Source of the DNA: an uncultured Alphaproteobacteria bacterium
GTDB taxonomy: Bacteria; Pseudomonadota; Alphaproteobacteria; HIMB59
Direction: 5' to 3'
Assembly: GCA_902509695.1 (NCBI GenBank)
Contig: CABWYP010000005.1
Coordinates: forward strand, 1-54,347
Length of the DNA: 54,347 nucleotides
Part shown: piece by piece, positions 8,808 to 17,500 of the stretch
Layout of the letters: every line of letters starts with the position of its first letter
How positions within the stretch are numbered: position 1 is the stretch's first letter
The notes under the pieces: generated by a model
The model's input: the letters and a program-made list of their open reading frames with translations, nothing else
Told to the model about the DNA's origin: nothing
Database searches by the model: none
Made by a program: the position numbers and the translations under genes

Positions 8808-9428
8808 ATGAAAAATATTTTATTAATTCGTCACGGAGAGAGTGAATGGAATAAACTTAATCTTTTCACAGGTTTTAAAAATGTAGAATTATCAGATCAA
8901 GGTATAGAAGAAGCCAATAGAGCTGGTCAAAACTTTAAAAACCTTGATTTGAATTTTGATATTGTATTTACAAGTGAACTTAAGAGAGCGCAAAATACTG
9001 CCAAAATTATTCTTGAAAATTTAGAACAGTGGGATGAATTAAAACTCCAAAATAAAATTACTAACAGTTTTAATCTGAATGAGCGAGATTATGGAGATCT
9101 TACAGGCCTTAATAAAAAAGAAACAGCAGATAAATTTGGTGAAGACCAAGTACATAAATGGAGACGTGGCTATTCAGATCAACCACCTAATGGTGAAAGC
9201 CTTGAGGATGTTGTGAATAGGGTTAGGATATATTTTGATAGCGACATGCTACCTGCAATCAATAAATCAGAAAATAATAATATTTTGATTGTAGCACATG
9301 GAAATTCATTAAGAGCCTTATTGATTGTCATGAAAATTTATTCACCTGATAATATCAACTCTGTTGAGCTGTCCACTGGAGTACCTATTCACGTTCTTTT
9401 TGAAAACGATATATTTTCATTAAAATAA
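8808..9428 (+). CDS. gpmA: 2,3-bisphosphoglycerate-dependent phosphoglycerate mutase
   Basis: This enzyme interconverts 3- and 2-phosphoglycerate in glycolysis and gluconeogenesis. The catalytic phosphohistidine motif LIRHGESEWN opens the protein, followed by ELKRAQNTA, NERDYGDLTG, WRRGYSDQPPNGES and the second histidine in VAHGNSLRALL. The start was set at ATG 8808 (206 residues) because the family begins a few residues before the RHG motif. A longer frame back to 8721 only adds sequence antisense to fumC. The protein is shorter than the 228-250 residues of many GpmA proteins but has all motifs. Confidence 0.95.
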   Translation: MKNILLIRHGESEWNKLNLFTGFKNVELSDQGIEEANRAGQNFKNLDLNFDIVFTSELKRAQNTAKIILENLEQWDELKLQNKITNSFNLNERDYGDLTGLNKKETADKFGEDQVHKWRRGYSDQPPNGESLEDVVNRVRIYFDSDMLPAINKSENNNILIVAHGNSLRALLIVMKIYSPDNINSVELSTGVPIHVLFENDIFSLK

Positions 9429-9432
9429 TTAT

Positions 9433-10032
9433 TTGATTGATACAGCTCTAATTCTTGCTTTAACATCTTACTACGTAGTTATGTTTATCACGCCTGGGCC
9501 AAATAATACTATGCTTACAATTTCTGGAATTAAATTTGGATTTAAGAGAACAATTCCTCATATTTTTGGAATATCTATAGGGCATGCTCTTCAAATTTCA
9601 ATTATTTGTTTAGGGCTAGGTGTTATCTTTAAGACTTATCCTTTAATTCAAGTGTATTTAAAATGGCTGTGTTTAGTTTATCTTTTTTACTTAGCATGGA
9701 AGATGATTGGATCTATTAAACACCATGAAGTTAATTCTGGAAGACCACTTAAGTTTATTGAAGCATCAATGTTTCAATGGGTTAACCCTAAGGCTTGGAC
9801 AATTGCAATTACAGTATCTACAGCTTTTTATCCAAGTGAAGAGAATTATATTATAGCTTTTTTATTCCTTTCTTCATTTGCTTCATTAATTAATCTCCCA
9901 TGCATAAGTTTATGGGCTTTGTTTGGAGCATCATTAAGAAAATTTATAGATAATAAAATAATTAAAAAATCAATTGAGTATTTTTTTGCTTCACTTCTTA
10001 TTTTTACTGGGATTTATTTAGCTCTCAATTAA
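9433..10032 (+). CDS. LysE/RhtB family amino-acid exporter
   Basis: This 199-residue integral membrane protein fits the LysE/RhtB family, which exports basic or neutral amino acids. The family motif near the N-terminus is clear (ITPGPNNTMLTISG), as is the NPKAWTIAI motif before the later helices. About six hydrophobic segments can be seen. The start is TTG at 9433, 4 bp after gpmA, so the two are likely cotranscribed. The substrate cannot be told from sequence, but the neighbour on the other strand is a saccharopine-type (lysine) gene pair. Its 3' end overlaps that pair by 15 bp. Confidence 0.9.
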   Translation: MIDTALILALTSYYVVMFITPGPNNTMLTISGIKFGFKRTIPHIFGISIGHALQISIICLGLGVIFKTYPLIQVYLKWLCLVYLFYLAWKMIGSIKHHEVNSGRPLKFIEASMFQWVNPKAWTIAITVSTAFYPSEENYIIAFLFLSSFASLINLPCISLWALFGASLRKFIDNKIIKKSIEYFFASLLIFTGIYLALN

Positions 10033-10578
10033 GTAATTTAGTAAATAAAGGTAACGATAATTTAAATACCCTTTCTTAGAAAGATAATAATCTTCAATGC
10101 TATCTTTATTTATTGTTTTAAGAATCTTGGGTAATACTTTTTTTAGCTTACCGCTAAAATATTTAGTTGATTCATAAGGAGAAGTAGTTAACATTTTTTT
10201 TTTCGATATTGTCTTTGTTCCCTTACTTTTAAGTAATCCATAGTCTATTAGTGAGCAATCTTTATTTAATACTTTTTTCAATAATGAGATATTAATTTTC
10301 TGTTTTCTTGTGATAGAAAAAAACATCATATAATTTTGATTTGAATTAATTTTGTTTAATGCAACTTCCTCAATTGATAAAAACAGATCTATTTTTTGAT
10401 TAATATATTTTCGGCATCCTACCTTATAGTAACTATTATTTGAGATAATCCTCGATTTAGATAACTCAATAAAAAAATTTATTTCTGGAAATTTATTTTT
10501 TAAATATGATATATCTTCAGGTATTAAAGGCGCCCTCATCTCATTAATTTTTTTATCTTTAAGAATACAAATATTCAT
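10018..10578 (-). CDS. Stand-alone, degenerate LYS1-type saccharopine dehydrogenase N-terminal domain
   Basis: This 186-residue protein resembles only the N-terminal (AlaDH/PNT-like) domain of LYS1-type saccharopine dehydrogenase or lysine-ketoglutarate reductase: EMRAPLIPEDISYLK near the start and CSLIDYGLLKSKG later match conserved positions. The NAD-binding Rossmann half, which brings the family to about 350-370 residues, is missing. By-eye alignment to yeast Lys1 puts Glu (in LSIEEV) where the catalytic lysine of GLKE is expected, and Ser (in FFSITRK) in place of the catalytic histidine. It is coupled to the next gene by a 4-bp ATGA overlap, so it is probably translated. It may be a subunit, a regulatory remnant or a decaying gene. 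The family call is moderate. Confidence 0.6.
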   Translation of the reverse strand: MNICILKDKKINEMRAPLIPEDISYLKNKFPEINFFIELSKSRIISNNSYYKVGCRKYINQKIDLFLSIEEVALNKINSNQNYMMFFSITRKQKINISLLKKVLNKDCSLIDYGLLKSKGTKTISKKKMLTTSPYESTKYFSGKLKKVLPKILKTINKDSIEDYYLSKKGYLNYRYLYLLNYLIES

Positions 10579-11690
10579 AATTCTTTTATTGATATTCCTA
10601 AAACTTGTAAATTTTTAAGAATACATGAGACATTTTCATTATCCTGAAATATTCTATGTAATCCAAATATTGGTTTTGTAATAAAAATTCTTTCGATAGT
10701 TGATGCTACTGTATAGGAAACGCATTGTGACATAGATGAATTTGTTACTTCACTTGACTCATCAATATATAAAATTTTATTATAAATATTTTCATTACTA
10801 TCATCTTTAGCAATCAAACTAACATATAATAAAACCCTATCTCTCTCATTAGATTTATATTGATTGTTATCCCAAAGCTTTGAACTTAATAACTCTATAT
10901 CTTTATTTTCATCTATCATTTTAAAAATATCTCTCCAAGCTTTTGACCACCCGTTTAACCTAATTGTACCTCTTTGAAAAGAATCAATTAATGATAGATA
11001 ATTATCTAATTTGTATTCTTTAATATAGGGTAACGAGTCCCTGTTTGGGTAAATTTCAAATTTTTCGTCTAGAAAATTTATATTTGAAATAGAAACGTAG
11101 GGTTTTAGCAAAGTTTTTTCCTTAAAATTTTTAATATACTTAGCTTTCGAATTTAATGCTTTTAATACACCTAGAGGTGACCAACTAAATTTATATCTAA
11201 ATTCATTAGGGATATGAGGAAACCCTCCACACATACTCTTAAAGTCTATTGAGGTAATATTTTTATTTTTTGTAGAGATTTTAAAATCATTAATAATTTT
11301 ATGAGCAAATAAATGATCTATTCCTGGATCTAGCCCAGCTTCACACATAAATAAAGTTTTATTTTTGACAAATTGACTATTAAATTCTTCATATAAAGGA
11401 TCATAGTAACTTGATGATAAAAAATGACACTTATTATCTACAGCAATATTTATTATTTCCAAATGCTTTGAAGCAGGAAGCATAGACACAATTATATCAT
11501 TTGGCTTTAGTCTTTGTTTCAGATTCTCTAAATTAAATTTTTGAACAGGTATTTTATTTAATAATAATTTTGCTGCTTTTTCAGGAGTTCTATTCCAAAC
11601 CTCTAATTCATAACCTTTATCAATCAAGTAGAGGATACCAGGTGGTGAAGATAGACCAACTCCTAACCAATGTATTTTTCTTACATTCAT
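10575..11690 (-). CDS. Saccharopine dehydrogenase (LYS9-type) family protein
   Basis: The 371-residue protein matches the glutamate-forming saccharopine dehydrogenase or reductase family. A nucleotide-binding turn is at the N-terminus (WLGVGLSSPPGILYL, then EVWNRTPEK). CEAGLDPGIDHLFA and CGGFP followed by YKFSWSPLGVLKALNS are hallmark substrate-domain motifs of LYS9. The C-terminus ends in GLHRIFQDNE. It could act on saccharopine in lysine breakdown or on a related opine-like compound. It precedes, and overlaps by 4 bp, the LYS1-like fragment. The first-gene position and a LysE exporter across the way suggest basic amino-acid metabolism. It diverges from aguA by 49 bp. Confidence 0.85.
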   Translation of the reverse strand: MNVRKIHWLGVGLSSPPGILYLIDKGYELEVWNRTPEKAAKLLLNKIPVQKFNLENLKQRLKPNDIIVSMLPASKHLEIINIAVDNKCHFLSSSYYDPLYEEFNSQFVKNKTLFMCEAGLDPGIDHLFAHKIINDFKISTKNKNITSIDFKSMCGGFPHIPNEFRYKFSWSPLGVLKALNSKAKYIKNFKEKTLLKPYVSISNINFLDEKFEIYPNRDSLPYIKEYKLDNYLSLIDSFQRGTIRLNGWSKAWRDIFKMIDENKDIELLSSKLWDNNQYKSNERDRVLLYVSLIAKDDSNENIYNKILYIDESSEVTNSSMSQCVSYTVASTIERIFITKPIFGLHRIFQDNENVSCILKNLQVLGISIKEL

Positions 11691-11739
11691 AAATTTAAAC
11701 TTTAAAATAAATGAACATAAATTTATAGGTATTTATTAA

Positions 11740-12723
11740 ATGAAACTAATTCCTGAATGGAAAAATCATCAAAGTTGTTTAATTGCTTGGCCTTGTAACA
11801 TTGATCTATATGGCTCACAAATGAACAAAGCTAAAATTGAAATGGCTAATTTAGCCAATCAAATCTCAGAAGAGGAAAAAGTTTATATTTATTGTAACGA
11901 AAAAGATAACCAAGAATGTGTGTCAATTGTAGCTAATAAAAATATTTCTATCATAGAGACAAATCTTGATGACTCGTGGATGAGAGATATAGCACCAATC
12001 TTTTATCAAGATAAAAATACTTTAAAGTCAGTTTCATTTAATTTCAATGGATATGGAAAATATCCAGATTTTGAAAAAGACAACAAAATCTCAGAATTTA
12101 TCTCCTCTCAATTTGAAATCCCTTGTTCTAAAAATAATATTACCTTAGAGGGAGGGGCTATAACATATGACGATAATGGCAATCTTTTTACTACAGAAAG
12201 TGTACTTTTAAATTCTAATAGAAAAAATCAATCCAAAGAAGTCATAGAAAAAGAGCTAATAGAATTATTCGATTTAAATAAAATAATTTGGATACCTAAT
12301 GGACTTGAAGAAGATGATACAGATGGGCATATAGATAACATATTTTGCCCAATTGGAAATAATAGATACTTAATAGCAAGTACTACTTTGACAAAGACAA
12401 AAAACTCTAAAATCTTGGAGCAGTCTAAGGCTATTTTAAAAAATGAACTCAATGCACAAGACCCCTCATCTCAAATAATTGATATCCCATTACCCTCCGA
12501 AATTTATGTAAATAACAAGCGACTTGTAGCTTCTTATATAAATTTTTACTTTTCTAAAAATTCTATTTTTATTCCTAAATTTAATGTCAAAGAAGACAAT
12601 GAGGTATATGATATTTTTAATTCATTATTTAATGATAAAAAAATAAAAATGATTGAAACAAGTCATATTAATTATGGGGGAGGAAACATTCATTGTGTTA
12701 CAATGAATTTACCTAAATTATGA
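11740..12723 (+). CDS. aguA: Agmatine deiminase
   Basis: AguA hydrolyses agmatine to N-carbamoylputrescine and ammonia. It belongs to the PPAD fold (guanidine-group modifying) enzymes. The motifs are AWPCN near the N-terminus, DDSWMRDIAPIF, ITLEGGAITYDDNG, DDTDGHIDNIFCPIG with the catalytic histidine, and YGGGNIHCVT with the nucleophilic cysteine at about residue 319. At 327 residues it is a little shorter than the usual 340-370. Its stop overlaps the aguB start by 4 bp, so both steps to putrescine are made together. Confidence 0.95.
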   Translation: MKLIPEWKNHQSCLIAWPCNIDLYGSQMNKAKIEMANLANQISEEEKVYIYCNEKDNQECVSIVANKNISIIETNLDDSWMRDIAPIFYQDKNTLKSVSFNFNGYGKYPDFEKDNKISEFISSQFEIPCSKNNITLEGGAITYDDNGNLFTTESVLLNSNRKNQSKEVIEKELIELFDLNKIIWIPNGLEEDDTDGHIDNIFCPIGNNRYLIASTTLTKTKNSKILEQSKAILKNELNAQDPSSQIIDIPLPSEIYVNNKRLVASYINFYFSKNSIFIPKFNVKEDNEVYDIFNSLFNDKKIKMIETSHINYGGGNIHCVTMNLPKL

Positions 12724-13577
12724 AGATTAAAGTAACCGCCTCTCAATTTAGGACTATAAAAGGTGACTCAGAATCAAATATTAATAAAGCATTAGATTTG
12801 GCTAATCTAGCAGTGTCTGAAAATTCTAATATATTTTTATTACAAGAATTATTTCAAACAGAGTATTTTTGTTCTACTCAAAACCCAAAATTTTTTGATT
12901 ATGCCATATCATTCCCAGATAATAAGATTTTTGAGATATTTTCAAATTTTTGTAAGAAAAATAAGATAGTTATGCCAATTAGTTTCTTTGAAAAACAGGG
13001 ACAAAGTTATTTTAATTCGTTGGTGCTTATAAATAGTAAGGGAGAATTAAGTGAAGTTTACAGAAAATCTCATATTCCAGATGGGCCAGGATATAATGAA
13101 AAATTTTATTTTACTCCTGGCAATACAGGTTTTAAGGTTTTTGAAACAGAATATGGAAAGATTGGTTGTGGTATATGTTGGGATCAATGGTTCCCTGAAT
13201 GTGCAAGGGCAATGACACTTCTAGGTGCAGATATTTTATTTTACCCTACTGCTATAGGGTCAGAGCCTCAAGACCCAATGCTCAATTCAAAGACTCATTG
13301 GCAAAATGTTATGATTGGCCATTCTGCTGCTAACCAAATTCCGGTGATAGCATCTAATAGAATAGGTGTAGAGAAAGAAGATGGCATATCTCTAAGTTTT
13401 TATGGAAGTTCTTTCATCACTGATCATTTAGGGAATATAATTGAAAAGATGGATAGTGAGACAGAAGGAATAATCACAAAAGAGTTAGATTTAAATTATA
13501 TAAACAAATATCGCCAATCATGGGGAAACTTTAGAGATCGACGACCAGATCTCTATAAAAAAATCTGTGATTTTTAG
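12720..13577 (+). CDS. aguB: N-carbamoylputrescine amidase
   Basis: AguB is a nitrilase-superfamily amidase that cleaves N-carbamoylputrescine to putrescine, CO2 and ammonia. The catalytic Glu-Lys-Cys triad is visible: Glu in LLQELFQTEYF, Lys in YRKSHIPDGPGY and Cys in GCGICWDQWFPE. The length of 285 residues is normal. It directly follows aguA (ATGA overlap), and the polyamine-binding protein gene comes 58 bp later, so putrescine made from agmatine and imported putrescine feed one pool. Confidence 0.95.
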   Translation: MKIKVTASQFRTIKGDSESNINKALDLANLAVSENSNIFLLQELFQTEYFCSTQNPKFFDYAISFPDNKIFEIFSNFCKKNKIVMPISFFEKQGQSYFNSLVLINSKGELSEVYRKSHIPDGPGYNEKFYFTPGNTGFKVFETEYGKIGCGICWDQWFPECARAMTLLGADILFYPTAIGSEPQDPMLNSKTHWQNVMIGHSAANQIPVIASNRIGVEKEDGISLSFYGSSFITDHLGNIIEKMDSETEGIITKELDLNYINKYRQSWGNFRDRRPDLYKKICDF

Positions 13578-13623
13578 ATAAAATTAGCATAAAATCATTA
13601 AACGGAATTTAATATTATAGTAG

Positions 13624-13631
13624 AGGAGAGG
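13624..13631 (+). promoter_or_regulatory. Strong Shine-Dalgarno site of potF
   Basis: AGGAGAGG ends 4 bp before the potF ATG, with its AGGAG core 7 bp away, and matches the CCTCCTTT end of the 16S rRNA in this window. Few genes here have such a clear site, which fits high expression of a periplasmic binding protein. Confidence 0.8.
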
Positions 13632-13635
13632 TTCT

Positions 13636-14703
13636 ATGAAAAAATTACTTATTGCTCTTATAGCACTAGTCTTACCATTTAGTTTGAGTGCTAAGGAAGA
13701 GTTATTTATTTATAACTGGTCAGATTATATTGCTGAAGACACCATTGCTAATTTTGAAGAAGAAACAGGCATTGATGTTACTTATGACGTTTTTGACTCT
13801 AACGAAGTATTAGAAGCAAAACTTTTAGCTGGAGGCAGTGGATACGACCTAGTTGTTCCTTCAGGGTCTTTTATGGAAAATCAAATTAAAGCAGGTGTTT
13901 TTCAAAAATTAGACAAAAGTAAACTTCCTGGTTTATCAAACTTAGATCCCAGTGTATTGGCAAAGACAGATGCACATGATCCTGGTGGAGAGTACTCAGT
14001 TAACTACATGTATGGTACGACAGGTATCGGTTATAATGTTGCCGCAGTCGAAGAAAGAGGAGGCGATGTTGAGTCATGGGATATAATTTTTGATCCAAAA
14101 GAAATTGCTAAGTACGAAGATTGTGGAGTTGCAATGTTAGATGCTCCAAGTGAAATAGTTGAAATTGCCTTAAACTATTTAGGACATGATCCTAATACAG
14201 AAAATACAAAAGCTAATCAAGAAGCTCTTGAGCTTTTAAATCAAATTAGACCCTACATAAAGTACTTTGACTCATCACAATACATTGATGATTTAGCAAA
14301 TGGTGAGATTTGTTTAGCTGTTGGTTGGTCTGGTGATGTGTTTATTGCTGCTTATGAAGAAATAGAAGAAGTCTGGTATTCAATTCCAAATGAGGGAACT
14401 GTAATTTGGTTTGATATGATGGGTATCCCAGCAGACGCCAAAAACGTAGACAATGCTCATAAATTTATTGATTATGTTTTAAGACCTGAGGTAGTTGCAG
14501 AGATCACTAACTATGTTTGGTATTCAAATCCTAATTTAGTAGCCAATACTACTGAAGGATTAATAGATCCTGAAATACTAGAAGACCCAGCTATTTACCC
14601 TACAGAAGAGACATTGACTATGCTCTTTGCCGATACAGCTGACTCACCTCAAAAATCTAGAATCTCTTCTAGAGTATTTAACAGCTTTAAAGCTGCTCAA
14701 TAA
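13636..14703 (+). CDS. potF: Polyamine ABC transporter, periplasmic binding protein (PotF/PotD type)
   Basis: This secreted solute-binding protein captures putrescine or spermidine for the PotABC importer. A Sec signal peptide covers residues 1-19 (KKLLIALIALVLPFSLSA), with cleavage likely before Lys20. The mature protein begins EELFIYNWSDYI, the family's opening motif, and later shows GGSGYDLVVPSG, YGTTGIGYN and AVGWSGDVFIA. It has 355 residues, as usual. Its GC-richer, well-edited codons and its strong ribosome site suggest high expression. A hairpin terminator follows, so it can be made in excess of the membrane parts downstream. Confidence 0.93.
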   Translation: MKKLLIALIALVLPFSLSAKEELFIYNWSDYIAEDTIANFEEETGIDVTYDVFDSNEVLEAKLLAGGSGYDLVVPSGSFMENQIKAGVFQKLDKSKLPGLSNLDPSVLAKTDAHDPGGEYSVNYMYGTTGIGYNVAAVEERGGDVESWDIIFDPKEIAKYEDCGVAMLDAPSEIVEIALNYLGHDPNTENTKANQEALELLNQIRPYIKYFDSSQYIDDLANGEICLAVGWSGDVFIAAYEEIEEVWYSIPNEGTVIWFDMMGIPADAKNVDNAHKFIDYVLRPEVVAEITNYVWYSNPNLVANTTEGLIDPEILEDPAIYPTEETLTMLFADTADSPQKSRISSRVFNSFKAAQ

Positions 14704-14715
14704 TATATATTTTTG

Positions 14716-14752
14716 AAAAAGCACAACTTAGTTATTTAGGTTGTGCTTTTTT
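14716..14752 (+). terminator. Hairpin terminator or attenuator between potF and potA
   Basis: A 12-bp perfect stem (AAAAAGCACAAC at 14716-14727 with GTTGTGCTTTTT at 14740-14751) encloses a 12-base loop and runs into T residues. It is the clearest intrinsic terminator in the window. Because potA follows within 11 bp on the same strand, it probably lets only part of the transcripts read on, keeping the binding protein more abundant than the ABC subunits. Confidence 0.85.
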
Positions 14753-14762
14753 CTTATAAATT

Positions 14763-15824
14763 ATGTCTAGCTCATTCCTAGAAATAAAAGACGTATCAAA
14801 AAAGTTTGGAAGCACCATAGCGCTAGATCAAGTTAATTTAAATATTTCAAAATCAGAGCTTTTCAGCCTACTAGGTTCATCTGGTTGTGGAAAATCAACT
14901 CTTTTAAGAATTATCGCAGGATTTGAAAAACCTGATAGTGGTAAAATCCATTTAGATGGAGAAGATATTACTTTATTGCCCCCTCATTTAAGACCTTTAA
15001 ATATGATGTTTCAAAATTACGCTTTATTTCCTCATTTAAATGTAAAAAAAAATATTGAATTTGGCTTAAAAGAAGAGAAATTTTCTTCCAGCGAAATAGA
15101 CTCTAGAACTTCAGAAATCATTTCACTTTTAGAATTAAACGGTTTAGAAAAAAGAAAAATTTTTGAAATCTCTGGAGGACAACAACAAAGAGTAGCGCTA
15201 GCACGTTGCCTCGTTAAAAAACCTAAATTATTACTTTTAGATGAGCCTTTGGCTGCTTTAGATAAGAAGTTACGAGTTCAAACCCAATTTGAATTAGTTG
15301 ATTTACAATACAAACTAGGAATAACATTTATTATTGTTACTCACGACCAAGAAGAAGCTATGTCACTTTCTGACAGGATGGCAATTATGAAAACAGGAAA
15401 AGTCTTACAAATAGGAAACCCAGTTGAAGTTTATGAAAAACCTTTAAATGAGTATGTAGCCAATTTCATAGGAACAGCAAATATTTTTAATATTACCAAA
15501 TTAGATAATAAATACATTATTGATGAATTAAACATGGAGGTTGACCCAACCAATATTAATAAAAAATTTAAAAAATGCCTTATAAGACCAGAAAAGATTT
15601 CTATTAAAAAATTTATTTCTAAAAATACTCCCAATCAATGTAAAGGTATAGTGAAAGAAGTTGCGTATTTAGGTAGTTATACAAAATATTTAATTGAGTC
15701 GAATGGTTTTAAATTTTATTCATATATGCAAAATAGTGAGATATCTGAAGAATTGAAAATCAAATGGGATGACCTTGTTGAGTGCTCATGGAAAAGTGAG
15801 TCCGTCTATTTTTTTAATGAATAA
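14763..15824 (+). CDS. potA: Polyamine ABC transporter, ATP-binding protein
   Basis: PotA powers uptake of polyamines across the inner membrane. Walker A is LLGSSGCGKSTLLR, the Q-loop is MMFQNYALFPHL, the ABC signature is EISGGQQQRVALARCL, Walker B is LLLLDEPLAALD, and the switch histidine is in IIVTHDQEEAMSL. The C-terminal third is a TOBE-type regulatory domain. It has 353 residues. It follows the potF terminator and overlaps potB by 8 bp. Confidence 0.95.
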   Translation: MSSSFLEIKDVSKKFGSTIALDQVNLNISKSELFSLLGSSGCGKSTLLRIIAGFEKPDSGKIHLDGEDITLLPPHLRPLNMMFQNYALFPHLNVKKNIEFGLKEEKFSSSEIDSRTSEIISLLELNGLEKRKIFEISGGQQQRVALARCLVKKPKLLLLDEPLAALDKKLRVQTQFELVDLQYKLGITFIIVTHDQEEAMSLSDRMAIMKTGKVLQIGNPVEVYEKPLNEYVANFIGTANIFNITKLDNKYIIDELNMEVDPTNINKKFKKCLIRPEKISIKKFISKNTPNQCKGIVKEVAYLGSYTKYLIESNGFKFYSYMQNSEISEELKIKWDDLVECSWKSESVYFFNE

Positions 15825-16710
15825 TTTTCTTCGTAAACAAAATTTTTGGTTTGTTTTTACCCCATATTTTTGGTTAGTATTATTTTTTTTTATTCCACTT
15901 GCATTAATCTTTAAAATATCTATTTCTGTTTCAGAATGGGGCATGCCTCCATATAGAGATCTATTAGATTTTTCAGATGGTAACATCAAAATAAACTCCA
16001 CTCTCAGTAACTATGCTTTTATTTTTTCAGACCCATTTTACTTAAGATCTTATCTAAATTCATTGTCATTGGCTTTCACATCAACATTAATTTGTCTTCT
16101 TATCGGATATCCAATAGCATTTTATGTTGCAAAATCAAAAGAGAGTACAAGAAATCTTTTATTAATTTTATTAATAATACCTTTTTGGACATCTTTTCTT
16201 TTGAGGGTATATGCCTGGAAAGTAATCTTACAAGGTTCTGGTATCATAAATGCTATTCTAATGAAGTTTGGCATTATCAGTGAACCATTATCAATGTTAT
16301 ATAATCACTACACTGTGGTATTGGGTGTTGTGTACACTTATTTACCTTTTATGATTCTGCCTCTTTACGGATATTTAGTGAAATTTGACTTAAACCTTAT
16401 CGATGCATCAAATGATTTAGGAGCAAGGCCTCTAAGGACATTTATTAGAGTTATTCTCCCTTTATCATTACCAGGGATTATTGCAGGAAGCATGCTTGTT
16501 TTTATTCCAGTCGTCGGGGAATTTGTAATACCAGAATTATTAGGAGGCAGTGATAAACTATATTTTGGAAAAATAATCTGGCAAGAGTTTTTTGTTAATA
16601 GGGATTGGCCTATTGCTAGTGCATTAGCTATGTCTGGAATAATTATCTTAGTATTGCCTATAATAGTTTTTCAATTAATGTTTGCAAAATATAACTTTAA
16701 AAATGAATAG
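15817..16710 (+). CDS. potB: Polyamine ABC transporter permease PotB
   Basis: PotB is one of two permeases of the PotABC channel. The chosen start, ATG 15817 (297 residues), overlaps the end of potA by 8 bp; an upstream in-frame ATG at 15769 lies deep inside potA and would add a non-membrane leader. Six hydrophobic helices are visible, the first at about residues 9-30. The cytoplasmic EAA loop that contacts PotA reads DASNDLGARPLRTFIRVILP. It overlaps potC by 8 bp. Confidence 0.93.
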   Translation: MNNFLRKQNFWFVFTPYFWLVLFFFIPLALIFKISISVSEWGMPPYRDLLDFSDGNIKINSTLSNYAFIFSDPFYLRSYLNSLSLAFTSTLICLLIGYPIAFYVAKSKESTRNLLLILLIIPFWTSFLLRVYAWKVILQGSGIINAILMKFGIISEPLSMLYNHYTVVLGVVYTYLPFMILPLYGYLVKFDLNLIDASNDLGARPLRTFIRVILPLSLPGIIAGSMLVFIPVVGEFVIPELLGGSDKLYFGKIIWQEFFVNRDWPIASALAMSGIIILVLPIIVFQLMFAKYNFKNE

Positions 16711-17500
16711 ATATTTACTGAAAGTTGTCAGTTTAGTAATTGGATTTGCTTTTCTTTACTTTCCTATTCTAACATTAATAGCTTATTCATTTAATGACAA
16801 TAAAAGGGTCATGGTATGGAAGGGCTTCTCTTTTAGATGGTACGGAAAGTTATTTCAAAATGAACAAATTATTGAGGCTTTTGTAATTAGTATAAAGATA
16901 GCCTCCTTATCTGCTACTTTTGCAACAATTTTAGGAGTAATGATAGGTTATTCTTTAACAAGAATATCTAAAATACCAGCTAGACCATTTTTTATCTTTC
17001 TCAGTTCTTCTCCTCTAGTAATGCCTGAAATTATTTTAGGATTATCTCTTTTGCTTTTCTTTATTTCTTCTAATCATTTAATTGGATTTCCTTCAAGCAA
17101 AGGACAACTTACAGTATTAATATCACATATTACTTTTTCTGTTGCCTTTGTGGCGGTAATTATTCAATCAAGATTGAGTAGTTATGATAAGAATATTGAA
17201 GAGGCAGCCCAAGACCTTGGTACAATTCCTAATAAAATATTTTGGAAAATTACAGCGCCAGTTATTTTACCTTCTATAATATCGGGCTGGCTTCTAGCAT
17301 TTACATTATCCCTAGATGACCTAGTCGTAGCTAGTTTTACAACAGGTCCAGGTGCAAATACACTGCCAATAGTTGTCTTTTCTAAAGTAAGATTAGGATT
17401 GAGCCCTGAGGTAAATGCTTTATCAGCGATTATAATGTTATTTGTTATTATGGCCGCAATAGCCTATTACTTTGTAAACCGCTCAAACATTCAAAAGTAA
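16703..17500 (+). CDS. potC: Polyamine ABC transporter permease PotC
   Basis: PotC pairs with PotB to form the transmembrane channel. Start ATG 16703 (265 residues) mirrors the 8-bp potA-potB overlap; an alternative TTG at 16682 is less likely. The EAA loop is EAAQDLGTIPNKIFWKITAP, and the first helix begins right after MNRYLLK. Its last 18 bp overlap convergent puuA with no hairpin between, so transcripts of the two strands probably run into each other. Confidence 0.93.
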   Translation: MNRYLLKVVSLVIGFAFLYFPILTLIAYSFNDNKRVMVWKGFSFRWYGKLFQNEQIIEAFVISIKIASLSATFATILGVMIGYSLTRISKIPARPFFIFLSSSPLVMPEIILGLSLLLFFISSNHLIGFPSSKGQLTVLISHITFSVAFVAVIIQSRLSSYDKNIEEAAQDLGTIPNKIFWKITAPVILPSIISGWLLAFTLSLDDLVVASFTTGPGANTLPIVVFSKVRLGLSPEVNALSAIIMLFVIMAAIAYYFVNRSNIQK

